Shown one piece after another: positions 8,093-18,100 of a stretch of 47,453 nucleotides of DNA. This DNA comes from Gammaproteobacteria bacterium (GTDB taxonomy: Bacteria > Pseudomonadota > Gammaproteobacteria > Chromatiales > Chromatiaceae): positions 1 through 47,453 of the forward strand of contig JAGRGY010000010.1 of NCBI GenBank assembly GCA_020445255.1, written 5' to 3'. How positions within the stretch are numbered: position 1 is the first letter of the stretch; each line of letters starts with the position of its first letter. The notes under the pieces are model-generated. The model did not search any database, was not told where the DNA came from, and saw nothing but the letters and a program-made list of their open reading frames with translations. The position numbers and the translations under genes were made by a program.

Positions 8093-11000
8093 ATGGCCAG
8101 CGACAAGGCTTTCGAGCGCGTCCACGCGTGGTTCGTCGAGGCGATCGACGACGCCTTCGCCGGGGTCGCCGATGCCGCCCAACGTGCCGCGCTGGCCAAG
8201 GTGTTGTGGAGCCTGACCGACCCCAAGAACCCCAACGTCGCCCCACCCCCGAACGCCTCAACCGCCTTCAACAAGCCGACCACGTCCGGCAAGAGCCTGT
8301 CGGTCGCGGCGCTGGTCGTGGGCGAGGTCATCGTCGGTATCGACCCGTTGAAAAAGGCCATCGACGCGATCGGTGGTGGCAACATCGCCGCGGCCAGGGA
8401 CGCGATCAAGACGGTCGTCGACCAGGTCAAGAGCGCGATCGACAATGCCGGTCTGCATTCCAGTGCATTCGGTCTGGGCAAGCTGCTGCTGACGCTGTCC
8501 GACGACATCGGCGGCAATGCGCCGAGCACGCCGGTCGCCGACAAGCTGGCTGCCGCGATCACCAGCAACGGCAATGCCAACCAGCGCAAGACCAGCTCCG
8601 CCGCGCTCGGCGTCCAGACCGTGGTCCTCGGCGGCATCCTCGACAAGGCGTTCGGTGGTGAACAGGCGATCGCGAACTGGGCCAAGTTCAGCGCCTCGAC
8701 GCTGGCCGCGCCGCTCGTGCCCCCGCCGCTGAGCCTCAGTCAGAACGCCGGCGACGGCAAGATCGAGATCAAGAAGTTCGATCCGGCCAGGGGCGTGCTG
8801 CTCGGCCTCAGCGGCAACGTGACCAAGGAGAAGGTCGATGGCGATCACAAGCTGGCGTTCCGCCTCGGCGCCGGCGGCGACGTGCAGGTGCTGTGGGACG
8901 GCAGTGGCCCCGCCGTCGCCGAGAGCAACACCAAGCCACTCGGTCTCGAGCTCGATGTCGCGCTGAAGAAGGTCAGCGGCAACAACGGTGCGATCAGCAT
9001 CCCCGACCCGGCCGGCGATCCGCTGGTGCGGCTGCAGGTCGACGAGCTCGGCGGCGGCCTGTCATTGAAGAAACCGGCCGGCGGCAACCAGCTCGCGCCG
9101 TCGGTGAACCTGCGCGCCAAGGGCGGCCGGATCGTCATCAAGGTCGGCGACAGCCTGCTGTCGCAAGTGATGGGCGATGACATCACGGTCGATTTCGACA
9201 TCGAGGTGCTGGCCGACGCGGCCGGCGGCATCCGGCTCAAGAACGGCACCGGCCTGCGCGTGAACCTGCCGGTCACGGCGCTGCCGACCGGCCCGTTCAC
9301 GCTGCAGCTGATCACGTTCGCGATCGAACCCAAGGACAACTTCGCGAGGATCGAGACCGAGCTGTCGATCTCGGCCGGCGTAACCATCGGCCCGTTCCAG
9401 GCCTCGGTCGAACGCATCGGCGCGCTGCTCGAGATCACCGTCAGCGACGGTACGCCGGTGCTGAAATTCAAGCCGCCGACCGGCCTCGGCATGAGCCTCG
9501 ACGCCGGCGTCGTCAAGGGCGGCGGCTTCCTGTCGCTGGATCCCGATCTCGGCGAGTACAGCGGCGCACTCGAACTCAAGCTCGCGTCGATCAGCGTCAA
9601 GGCGCTCGGCCTGCTCAACACCAGGCGGCCACCCAACAACGACTGGTCGCTGTTGCTGCTGATCTTCGCCAACTTCCCGTCGATCCAGCTGTCATGGGGC
9701 TTCACGCTGAACGGCGTCGGCGGCCTGATCGGCGTGCAGCACACCGCCGACACCGGCGAGATGTCGAAAGCGCTCGGCAACGGCGCGCTCGACGCGGTGC
9801 TGTTCCCGCAGGACGTCGTCGCCAACGCACCGCAGATCTTCGAGACCCTGAAGACGCTGTTCCCGTACAAGGCCGGCGGCTTCATCATCGGCCCGATGGT
9901 CGAGATCGGCTGGGGCACGCCGAGCCTGGTGATCATCCGCGCCGGCATCCTGATCGAGGCCAGCCAGCTGGCCCTGCTCGGCCAGCTGATCATCCAGGTA
10001 CCGCCGCTGGTCGACAAGCAGCTCGCGATCCTGCGTCTGCAGCTCGACTTCGTCGGCGTGATCGTGTTCGACCCGTTCAAGATCGGCTTCGACGGCAAGC
10101 TGCGCGATTCACACGTCGCCAAGATCACGCTGACCGGGCAGTTCGCGTTCCGCGCCGCGTTCGGCGATCAGTCGACATTCCTGCTGTCGGCCGGTGGCTT
10201 CCACCCGCGTTTCGCCGACATCCCACCCGACATCCCGGCACCGTTTGCGCGCATCGGCGCCGGCTTCGACATCGGCATCATCGGTGTCAGCATCAAGGTC
10301 TACTTCGCCGTCACCGCGGCCACGGTGCAGGGCGGCGCCGAGATCAAGGCCTGGGGCGACGTCGGCGTCGCCAGCTTCGATGCCGGACTCGGTTTCGACG
10401 CCATCTTCTACCTGAAGCCGAAGTTCTACTTCGAGGTCGACTTCCGCGCATGGGCCAACGCGCAGGCCTTCGGCATCGAGTTCGGCGTGCGCCTCGAAGG
10501 GCTGCTGAAGGGGCCGGGACGCTGGCGCATCCGCGGTGTCGGCACCGTCGATCTCGGCCTGCTCGGCAGCGTGTCGGTCGACTTCGACGAGTCCTGGGGC
10601 AGCGACACCGACACCCCGCTGGTCACCGAGAACGCGTTCCTGCTGCTCGAGGCCGAGGCCGCGAAGCGTGAGAACTGGAGCGTTCAGCTGCCGTCGGCCG
10701 ACGAGAGCTACTGCACCTTCGTCAAGCGCGAGGGCGAGAAGGAGATCGTCGCCCACCCGCTCGCCGCGCTCGCGTTCACGCAGACGCGCGTGCCGCTCGC
10801 GGTCCGGCTCGACAAGGTCGGCGACGCCGCGATCGAGGGCCCGAACACGCTCGATATCGAGGACATCAGTTTCCCCGCCGGCGCCGCGCATGCCGCACCG
10901 AGCGTGAAAAAGGAACAGTTCGCCGCGTCGCAGTTCTTCAACATGTCCGACGACGACCGCCTCGGCAAACCGTCGTTCGAAGCGATGGCGGCCGGGCGCG

Positions 11001-11407
11001 ACTTCAACCTCGATGACTTCGTCGCCGGGCCGTCGATCGAATGCCCGGTCGACTGGGAGACCCGCGACCTGTCGCCGCCACCCGGTTTCCTCGGCGGCCT
11101 GAGCAGCCAGCTGCTCGGCGCGCACCTGTTCGGCAAGGCCAACGCCAAGGCGCAGTGGATGGTCGCGACCGGCGCGGTCGCCCGTTCCGGGCTGCGCGAA
11201 CTCGACGCAATGCTGCCGGCCGATGCCGCGCCGCTGACCTTCCGCGACGCGGCGCCGACCGCGGTGACCGGCATCGTCGACCAGCAGCCGGTGGTACAGC
11301 AGGCGTTCAGCGGCGTGTTCGCGGCCGAACAGGGTCTGCGTTCGAACGCCGGAAGCCAACGTGCGGCCGAGCAGACCCAGGTCGCCGAACTGTTCGAGCT
11401 GGTGTGA
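8093..11407 (+). CDS. DUF6603-type giant protein, first gene of an uncharacterised operon
   Basis: This 1104-residue protein starts at an ATG preceded by GGGGGGAGAC. There is no signal peptide or transmembrane helix. Residues 1-200 are mostly helical and Ala-rich. About 220-850 is a long run of alternating beta strands rich in Gly, Val, Ile and Leu with amphipathic periodicity. The DUF6603 core includes GGFHPRF at about 701-707, GPGRWRIRG near 808 and SVDFDESWG near 829. The C-terminal 250 residues are acidic and less ordered. The Gly/beta pattern suggests an elongated beta structure or a hydrophobic-lined scaffold; this is inference from composition. It is followed by three other giant genes on the same strand. 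No enzyme motif is visible. DUF6603 is recognised from motif memory, not from a search. Confidence 0.75.
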   Translation: MASDKAFERVHAWFVEAIDDAFAGVADAAQRAALAKVLWSLTDPKNPNVAPPPNASTAFNKPTTSGKSLSVAALVVGEVIVGIDPLKKAIDAIGGGNIAAARDAIKTVVDQVKSAIDNAGLHSSAFGLGKLLLTLSDDIGGNAPSTPVADKLAAAITSNGNANQRKTSSAALGVQTVVLGGILDKAFGGEQAIANWAKFSASTLAAPLVPPPLSLSQNAGDGKIEIKKFDPARGVLLGLSGNVTKEKVDGDHKLAFRLGAGGDVQVLWDGSGPAVAESNTKPLGLELDVALKKVSGNNGAISIPDPAGDPLVRLQVDELGGGLSLKKPAGGNQLAPSVNLRAKGGRIVIKVGDSLLSQVMGDDITVDFDIEVLADAAGGIRLKNGTGLRVNLPVTALPTGPFTLQLITFAIEPKDNFARIETELSISAGVTIGPFQASVERIGALLEITVSDGTPVLKFKPPTGLGMSLDAGVVKGGGFLSLDPDLGEYSGALELKLASISVKALGLLNTRRPPNNDWSLLLLIFANFPSIQLSWGFTLNGVGGLIGVQHTADTGEMSKALGNGALDAVLFPQDVVANAPQIFETLKTLFPYKAGGFIIGPMVEIGWGTPSLVIIRAGILIEASQLALLGQLIIQVPPLVDKQLAILRLQLDFVGVIVFDPFKIGFDGKLRDSHVAKITLTGQFAFRAAFGDQSTFLLSAGGFHPRFADIPPDIPAPFARIGAGFDIGIIGVSIKVYFAVTAATVQGGAEIKAWGDVGVASFDAGLGFDAIFYLKPKFYFEVDFRAWANAQAFGIEFGVRLEGLLKGPGRWRIRGVGTVDLGLLGSVSVDFDESWGSDTDTPLVTENAFLLLEAEAAKRENWSVQLPSADESYCTFVKREGEKEIVAHPLAALAFTQTRVPLAVRLDKVGDAAIEGPNTLDIEDISFPAGAAHAAPSVKKEQFAASQFFNMSDDDRLGKPSFEAMAAGRDFNLDDFVAGPSIECPVDWETRDLSPPPGFLGGLSSQLLGAHLFGKANAKAQWMVATGAVARSGLRELDAMLPADAAPLTFRDAAPTAVTGIVDQQPVVQQAFSGVFAAEQGLRSNAGSQRAAEQTQVAELFELV

Positions 11408-11440
11408 CGGGTATGGACAAGGTCATCTCAACAAAGACGT

Positions 11441-11525
11441 CGTTCCCGGTCATTTCGACATTCCCGCGCAGGCGGGAATCCAGAGAAAGCAGCCGCATGG
11501 ATCCCCGCCTGCGCGCGGATGACGG
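11441..11525. repeat. REPIN-like inverted pair of palindromic units
   Basis: Two inverted copies of a core close to CGCGCAGGCGGGRATCCA lie within 85 bases, each able to form its own small hairpin (CCCGC-gcag-GCGGG). The outer ends GTCAT...ATGAC are also inverted. This is the familiar dispersed intergenic REP/MITE type of many Proteobacteria. It lies in the 159-base gap between the first two genes of the giant operon and could stabilise or attenuate the message. Confidence 0.7.
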
Positions 11526-11566
11526 CAGATCCAGCATTCGAGCTTCGCAAGCACCGGAGACGTGCG

Positions 11567-14500
11567 ATGGCAGTCGCTGATCCCGATCTGAAGTACGACT
11601 TCATGCCCTGGGCGCGGCGCGGCCTCGCGCGTGCGCACACCCATGCCTCGCTGACGTTGGACGGCGTATCAGCGCTGCCGCTCGTCAGCATGGGTCTGAA
11701 GCTGAAGGGATCCGGCGGGACCGACGCGACGTCGACACCGACCATCGACCTGAAGGTGCTCGGCCCCGGCGACGTGATCGGCATCGATCCACGCGTGATC
11801 GTGCGCGTCGAGCCGCGTACCAACAACCACGACTTCGAACCCAATTACCTCGCCGCGATCGAGTTCGACACGCCCGACTTCCCGTGGCTGTTCACACCGG
11901 CCAAGGCCGACGCCAACGACCGCCTTGCGCCCTGGATCGCGCTGGTCGTGTTCGCGCGCGACGAGGTGGCCGACCCGGTGCTGCGGCCCGGGCGCGTGCT
12001 GCCGTCGACGCTGCTGCCGACCAATGCGCCGCTGCCGAACCTCGCCGAGTCCTGGATGTGGGCGCACGCGCAGGTGGTGCGCGACGCACCGACCCAGCAG
12101 GTGATCGACATGCTGCAGAACGCACCGGCCAAGAACCTGTCGCGGCTGGTGTGTCCGCGCCGACTGCAGCCGAACAAGAGCTACATCGCGTGCCTGGTGC
12201 CGACCTTCAAACCGGGCCTCGATGCCGCGCTCGGTCGCCCGGTCGCCGCCGACGCCACGCTGTCACCGGCCTGGGCCGGCACCCAGGCACAGACCGATTT
12301 CGAACTGCCGTGCTATTACCACTGGACCTTCAGTACCGGCCCGGCCGGCGACTTCGAGACGCTGGCACGTCGCCTGAAGGCGCCGGCCGAGTACCCGCCC
12401 GGCATCCAGGACAAGCTCGACAAGCTCGGCCGCCTGCCGGTCGAGGTCGATGCCGATTACCTGCTGCAACCGCACGACGCGCGCCAGAACCCCGATCCGG
12501 ACTACGTGCGCGATAACTACCTCGCCCAGTACGAAGGCGCATTGCTGTCGCTGGCGATCGCCGACTCACCCGAGCCGGGCGCCGACGACGCCATCGCCGA
12601 CGATCTCGCCAGCGTGCTGAATGCCCCCGAGGCGTCGTCGCAGGGCATGCTCGACCTCGATGCACCGACACTGCAGATCCCGGTTGTCGGCCCACCGATC
12701 TACGGCGGCTTCCACGCCCGTCGGCACAGCATCGACACCGACGAGCGCGATCGCTGGCTCGATCACCTGAACGCATCGGTGCCGCGGCGCATGGCCGCCG
12801 GTGTCGGCACCCGCCTGGTACAGGTGAACCAGGAAACGTTCATGCGCGCGGCCTGGCAGCAGGTCGGCGATGTGCTGCGCGCAGAGCGCCTGTTCAGCCT
12901 GTCGCACCTGGCCAAGAAGGCACTGACGCTGCTGACCCAGCGCTTCTCAATCCTGCCCGAGGCACGCCGGCTGACGATCTTCGCGCCAGCGTCGACGCGC
13001 ATCCGCATCGACGAAAAATTCACCGTGTACGGCTATGCACACAGCACCAGCCTGCCCGACGGCTTCGTCGACGGCGCGCTGCGCCGCACGCTGAGCCCGG
13101 CGCGCGCGCTGTTGCGCCGGACGGTCGGCTCGGCCAACGCCGCGGCCGCCCACCTGGTCGAACTGGCCGCCGGCTTCCAGACCAAGGCCGCGGCCGCCAG
13201 CTTCGCCGACCCGGCACGTTTCCGCAGCGACGGTTTCGCAACGCTGGAGGCCCTGGGCAATGCCAAACCCGGCAAAGTGGCGATCGATGTGCCCGGCCTG
13301 GGTAGCGGCCTCGATCAACGCACGCTGCGCGCACTCAGACGCAGCGGCACCGTCGCCCAGCGTCAGCTCAAGCAGGACGGCTGGCGCGATGCGTCGATCA
13401 GCGACCGGCTCAAGGCTGGGGTGTTGACCGACAGCCACTTCCAACGTCTGGGAGAACTCAACGCCGCACTCGCCGACAGTGGCGCGACGAGCGCGGTCGG
13501 CATGCGTCAGCTGGCCGGTGAACTCGGCGCGAGCAAGCCGATGAAGGCCGAGGGCATCCTGCTCAATGTGCAGGGTGGTGTCGACACGCCGGCGGCGGTC
13601 AGCGTGCAGGGGCTCAAGGTCGACGCGCGCGGTGGCCAGCTGCTCGACGTCGCGCCGAAGACCACGCTGCGCGGTGGCCGCGTCGGTGCAACCGTGTATC
13701 CGGGTACGATCGGCCTGGTCGAGGTCGACGCGATCCGCCGCTACGGCAACAACGCGCTGTTCAATTCGCTGCCGGCCAACAGCGTGCCGAGTACCGCAGA
13801 GACACCGATCTCGATCACGTCGACCGGCGGCGCCGACTTCACCGCAAGCAGCACGCCCGCTGCCGGCCAGGTCAGCATCACGGTCGCACCGCCGTTGTCC
13901 ACCGCGCTCGAACTCGACCGCTTCAAGCAGGCATGGCGCGGTAAACTGTCATTGAACGACGTCGCCAAGCCACCCAAGGGCGTCACGCTCGACATCGTGC
14001 CATTCAAGACCGTCGCGACGACCAAGTCGGCGGCGCAGGCAGTCAATCCGCAGTTGCTGGTGACGCGACGTGTCGAGAGCCTGCTGCAGCTCGGCAGCGC
14101 AGACTTCGGCCTCGCCAAGGCACCGGCCGGCGTGTTCGGCGAGGTGCTGAAGGACAAGGAACGCTTCATCATCCCGAAACTGTACGACCGCGTGATGGCC
14201 TACCCGAAGATCGACGAGGCGCTTTACCGGCGATTGGTCCAGATGGACAAGTCGGCCTTCATGCCGGGTGTCGAGGACATCCCCAACGACACGATACTGC
14301 TGGTCAAGACCAACCCGGCGTTCGTCGAGAGCTTCATGGTCGGCACCAACCACGAGATGGGCCGCGAGCTGTTGTGGCGCGGTTACCCCACCGACCAGCG
14401 CGGCACCCCGTTCCAGCGCTTCTGGCAGTACTTCGATCCGAACAAGGTCGACATCCAGCCGATCCACAAGTGGAACGCCTGGGACGACCTCGGCGAGGCC

Positions 14501-15136
14501 GGGTCGCCGATCCCCGGCGACAACGGCGAGGGCCGGCTGGCGCTGCTGATCCGTGGCCAGCTGCTGCGCCGCTACCCCAACACCGCGATCTACGCGGTCA
14601 GGAAGGATGCCGGCGCCAGCGAACCCGACTTCACGACCGCGTCCAAGTTCGTGTCACCGGAGGGCGCCGGCACGATCGGCAACGACATCGTGTTCTTCCT
14701 GTTCCCGATCCTCGCCAGCGACGCCAACAAGCACTGGTTCGTGCTCGAGGAACCGATGACCGAACCGCGCTTCGGCTTCGACGATCAGGAGCTGACGCGC
14801 GAGGTGCGGCGCGTGCGCCGGCGCGGCGGCAAGGTGGTCCAGGTCGGACCGTCCGCACCAGTCGGTGCGATGTACCTGGCCAAGGTCAATCAGCAGCTCG
14901 CATTGCAAAACCTGCCGCCGGTCGAGGCCGCAGGTGCCGGTGACACCTGGCTGGATGTCGACTGGGGCGAGGTCGGCACACCGGTCGGCGGCCAAATCAC
15001 GCTGAACCAGCTGAAGCAGGTCGACCTGATGGACAACGGCCTCGAGGTGGTCGGTGGCAGCCATGCCGGCGAGGTCGCGCGCGCGATGCTGCAGCGCCCG
15101 TTCCGCGGCTATTTCGACGGCAGCCGGCTGTCATGA
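11567..15136 (+). CDS. Giant conserved protein of unknown function (1189 aa), second gene of the operon
   Basis: The open frame begins 48 bases earlier inside the REPIN gap. I choose the ATG at 11567 because CGGAGA precedes it by 6-7 bases and the conserved-looking sequence starts there. No signal peptide or membrane helix is visible. Near residue 104 it reads FPWLFTPAKAD followed by RLAPWIALVVF. Near 928 it has NHEMGRELLWRGYPTDQRGT and then a Trp-rich stretch with QPIHKWNAWDDLG and RGQLLRRYPNTAIYAV. These blocks belong to a widespread family of large hypothetical proteins, as I recall it; I know of no described function. It lies 38 bases upstream of the 1665-aa gene, so co-transcription and a joint assembly are likely. 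Confidence 0.78.
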   Translation: MAVADPDLKYDFMPWARRGLARAHTHASLTLDGVSALPLVSMGLKLKGSGGTDATSTPTIDLKVLGPGDVIGIDPRVIVRVEPRTNNHDFEPNYLAAIEFDTPDFPWLFTPAKADANDRLAPWIALVVFARDEVADPVLRPGRVLPSTLLPTNAPLPNLAESWMWAHAQVVRDAPTQQVIDMLQNAPAKNLSRLVCPRRLQPNKSYIACLVPTFKPGLDAALGRPVAADATLSPAWAGTQAQTDFELPCYYHWTFSTGPAGDFETLARRLKAPAEYPPGIQDKLDKLGRLPVEVDADYLLQPHDARQNPDPDYVRDNYLAQYEGALLSLAIADSPEPGADDAIADDLASVLNAPEASSQGMLDLDAPTLQIPVVGPPIYGGFHARRHSIDTDERDRWLDHLNASVPRRMAAGVGTRLVQVNQETFMRAAWQQVGDVLRAERLFSLSHLAKKALTLLTQRFSILPEARRLTIFAPASTRIRIDEKFTVYGYAHSTSLPDGFVDGALRRTLSPARALLRRTVGSANAAAAHLVELAAGFQTKAAAASFADPARFRSDGFATLEALGNAKPGKVAIDVPGLGSGLDQRTLRALRRSGTVAQRQLKQDGWRDASISDRLKAGVLTDSHFQRLGELNAALADSGATSAVGMRQLAGELGASKPMKAEGILLNVQGGVDTPAAVSVQGLKVDARGGQLLDVAPKTTLRGGRVGATVYPGTIGLVEVDAIRRYGNNALFNSLPANSVPSTAETPISITSTGGADFTASSTPAAGQVSITVAPPLSTALELDRFKQAWRGKLSLNDVAKPPKGVTLDIVPFKTVATTKSAAQAVNPQLLVTRRVESLLQLGSADFGLAKAPAGVFGEVLKDKERFIIPKLYDRVMAYPKIDEALYRRLVQMDKSAFMPGVEDIPNDTILLVKTNPAFVESFMVGTNHEMGRELLWRGYPTDQRGTPFQRFWQYFDPNKVDIQPIHKWNAWDDLGEAGSPIPGDNGEGRLALLIRGQLLRRYPNTAIYAVRKDAGASEPDFTTASKFVSPEGAGTIGNDIVFFLFPILASDANKHWFVLEEPMTEPRFGFDDQELTREVRRVRRRGGKVVQVGPSAPVGAMYLAKVNQQLALQNLPPVEAAGAGDTWLDVDWGEVGTPVGGQITLNQLKQVDLMDNGLEVVGGSHAGEVARAMLQRPFRGYFDGSRLS

Positions 15137-15174
15137 GACGCCCACGCGAACAACGACCGAGGAGACGCTGAACC

Positions 15175-18100
15175 ATGTCCCGCCCGAGTCAGTTCGATGC
15201 CATCCAGGCGCTGCGTGCGCAACGTGTCCAGGCCGACCGCGACCTCGCCGCCGCGACCGTCGCCGTCGAGCAGGCCAAGCGCGAGCGCGACCGTCTGGTC
15301 ACCCGCGGCGCCGACAAGGGTTTGATCGACAAGGCGGCAAAGGCATTCACCCAAGCCACAAACCTGTACACCGCTGCGCGCGGCGCGCGCCTGGCCCTGG
15401 TCGACCAACTCGCCGCCGAATCCGCCAAGGCCGCCGCCAACCTGCAGCAGGCGCTGACATTGTTCGAAAGCCTCGAAGGCGACCTGCCGATCGCGCTGCT
15501 TCCGGTGCGGCTGGAGACACGCTACACCGCGAATACGCTGCAGATCCGCATCTACCCCGACGCGATCAACATCCAGGCCCACACCGAAGGCTTGACCGAG
15601 ACTGAGCAGAAGGCCGCGCAGGCTTATTGGGAGGCGGTGTGGAACGCGCGCCCGCCGCGCAACACCGACGAAGCCGATCCGGGCTTCGAGACCGATGAAC
15701 AATATCGCATGCGCCAGCAGCGGCCGGAGGCACTGTGGGCCGAGATGGTCAAGGCGCTGCGCGCCCCGCGCGCGTCGTTCATCGTGCGCGTGATGCGGCC
15801 GGCGAATGCTGTGCTGCTCGACGAACCGGGCATCCCGCCCGCACCGCCGAGCTTCCCGGTCGATGTCGCAACCGGCTCGCGGCTGTCGGCGCAACCCATC
15901 GCGGCCATGCTGCCCGACCGCTTCTGCGCGGTCGGCTATGCACCGAACGGCAAGATCGCGTTCCGCAGGTTCGGTAGCGTCGTCCCCGACGTGCTGGCGA
16001 TGTCGCCGGTTGTAGCGCCAGGCGATCCGGTGCCACCGGAGCAGGCCGAGTCGCCGTTCAGCGGCGAGTCGGCGTGGCTGAGCGACTTCGCCGAGGCAGA
16101 GAAGTTCGGCATGGGCATCACGATCCGCAAGGCCGATATCAGCCTTGCCGGTTACGATCTGAACAGCGGCCTCAGCCGGCTGGTCGTGGTCGGCATCGAC
16201 TGGACGCTCGGGCCGGATGACAGCGCGGCCGGCATCGGCGCCCTGCTCGAGGCCAACGGCGCCAGCGGCGGCATCGGTTTCCTGCCGATCGGCACGCCGA
16301 CCAACAACACGCGCGCGCAGGGTGCCGGTCATTCGCCGGCGTTCGAGCGCGATCCAACCCAGAATGCCGCACCGCCGCCGAGCCCGCCACCCGGTACACG
16401 GGCGATCGACGCGCTGCGCACCGCATTCGGCATCCGCGCCGCGGACTTCGACAGCGAGCACATCGGCAACGCCGAACTCGACGAGACCGATCTGTCGGGA
16501 CACATGATCAACACGCTCTACCGGGGCATGGCCGGCAACTACATCGAGGAATACTGGACCCGCGCCGACGACGACGGCGCGTCCGAGGACACGCTCAGCA
16601 ACATCCGCGATCACGTCGTCGGTTACGTGCGTCCGGCCGGACCCTTGCAGCCGATCCGCGTCGCCAACCAACCCTATGGCATCCTGCCGGTCGTCGCCGC
16701 CGACCGCTACCAGCCCGACCCGGGCTTCGAGCAGGGACTCAACGACCTGCTGACGCTGCTTCGCCCGTCGTGGGAGAACAATGTCGGCAAGGTGCCGCGC
16801 TTCGACGGCACCGCGGCCTCGACCAACCTGTTGCTGCGCCAGGGACCGTGGGCGCAGTCGCGCAGCTACCGCGAGATCAGCAAGGACACCCTCGGTTCCG
16901 CCGTACAGGGGTCGGTCGGCCAGTTCCAGTATGACGTGCGCATGGTGTCGAACAGCCTGTTCATGCAGATGGCCGCCGCGGTACAGGGGGTCGATTCGGT
17001 CAACGCCGCACAGTTGGCAACGCTGGCGATCAGCGCGATCACACTGCAGCCGGAACCGAGCCAGCTACCGACGACGCTGCCCTGGGTGCAGGCCGACACC
17101 GAGATCACTTCGCGTGAGGCGGCCCCGGATACCCACCTGCCCGACGACGCGAACTACATCCAGGACCTCGCCGACGCGATCGACGACGGTAAGAACATCA
17201 AGGGCGCGACCGCGCAACTGCGCAAGGCACCGTCGCTGCTCGCCGGCCTGCTCGCCTACTCGGTCGACCAGCAGGCCGACAAGGCCGCCGAGCTGTTCCT
17301 GCACCAGACGATCAAGACGCGCAAGCCGGCGGCGAAGACACGCAAGTTCGGCACACCGATGACACTCGGCATCGACAGCCGCTTCGAAGATGAACAGAGC
17401 TTCGCGATCACGCATGCCGGTGAACTGTCAACGATCAGGCTCGACAGGGTCACCGGCGACGACAGCGTCACCGCACACGCGGTCAAGCAGGCGGCGGCCG
17501 TCTACAAGGGCAACAACATCACGCTGACCGCTTGGCACGAACATGCCTTCAGCGACCTGCTGCAACAGTGGAAAATCCATTCGCCGCGGCACACGCGCGA
17601 CCTGGCCAGCGTGCGCGCGAGTCTCGACGCATTGAAAGGTCGCACGGTCGGCGAACTCGACTGGGCGCTGCGCACGACGCTCGACGTGTTCGACTGGCGC
17701 CTCGATGCCTGGATCACATCACAGGCCACGCGCCGCCTGGCCAGCCTGCGTGCCGGCAAGGATGGAGACGGCGAACCGGTCATCAACAACGGCATCCATG
17801 TCGGCGCCTGGGGCTTCGTCGAGGACCTGAAACCGGACCCGGCCGGCAACCGCGAGAGCCTCGGCCATATGCTGATGCCGTCGCTGCGCCACGCCGCCGC
17901 GGCGGCGATCCTGCGCAGCGGCTACCTGTCCAACGACCCGGCGGCTCGCAAGGCCTACGATCTCGACCTTTCGTCGCAGCGCGTGCGCGCGGCCAAGGCG
18001 GTGTTCGAGGGACTGGCACAGGGTCAGGCGCTGGCCGCGCTGCTTGGTTACCGCTTCGAGCGCGGCCTGCGCGACGGCCTGCTCGGCGCGTATATCGTCA

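Noticed and set aside
7836..8261. N-terminal extension of the GAF-HlyD frame
   Set aside because: Arg/Pro-rich, overlaps the divergent promoter and the start of the plus-strand gene, and has no ribosome-binding site.
10109..11359. Minus-strand frames of about 420 codons opposite the DUF6603 gene
   Set aside because: Composition is Arg/Glu/Gly/Ala-rich without motifs; shadow of the plus-strand gene.
11519..11566. Sixteen extra N-terminal codons of the 1189-aa gene
   Set aside because: They begin inside the REPIN-like repeat; the internal ATG has the better ribosome-binding site.
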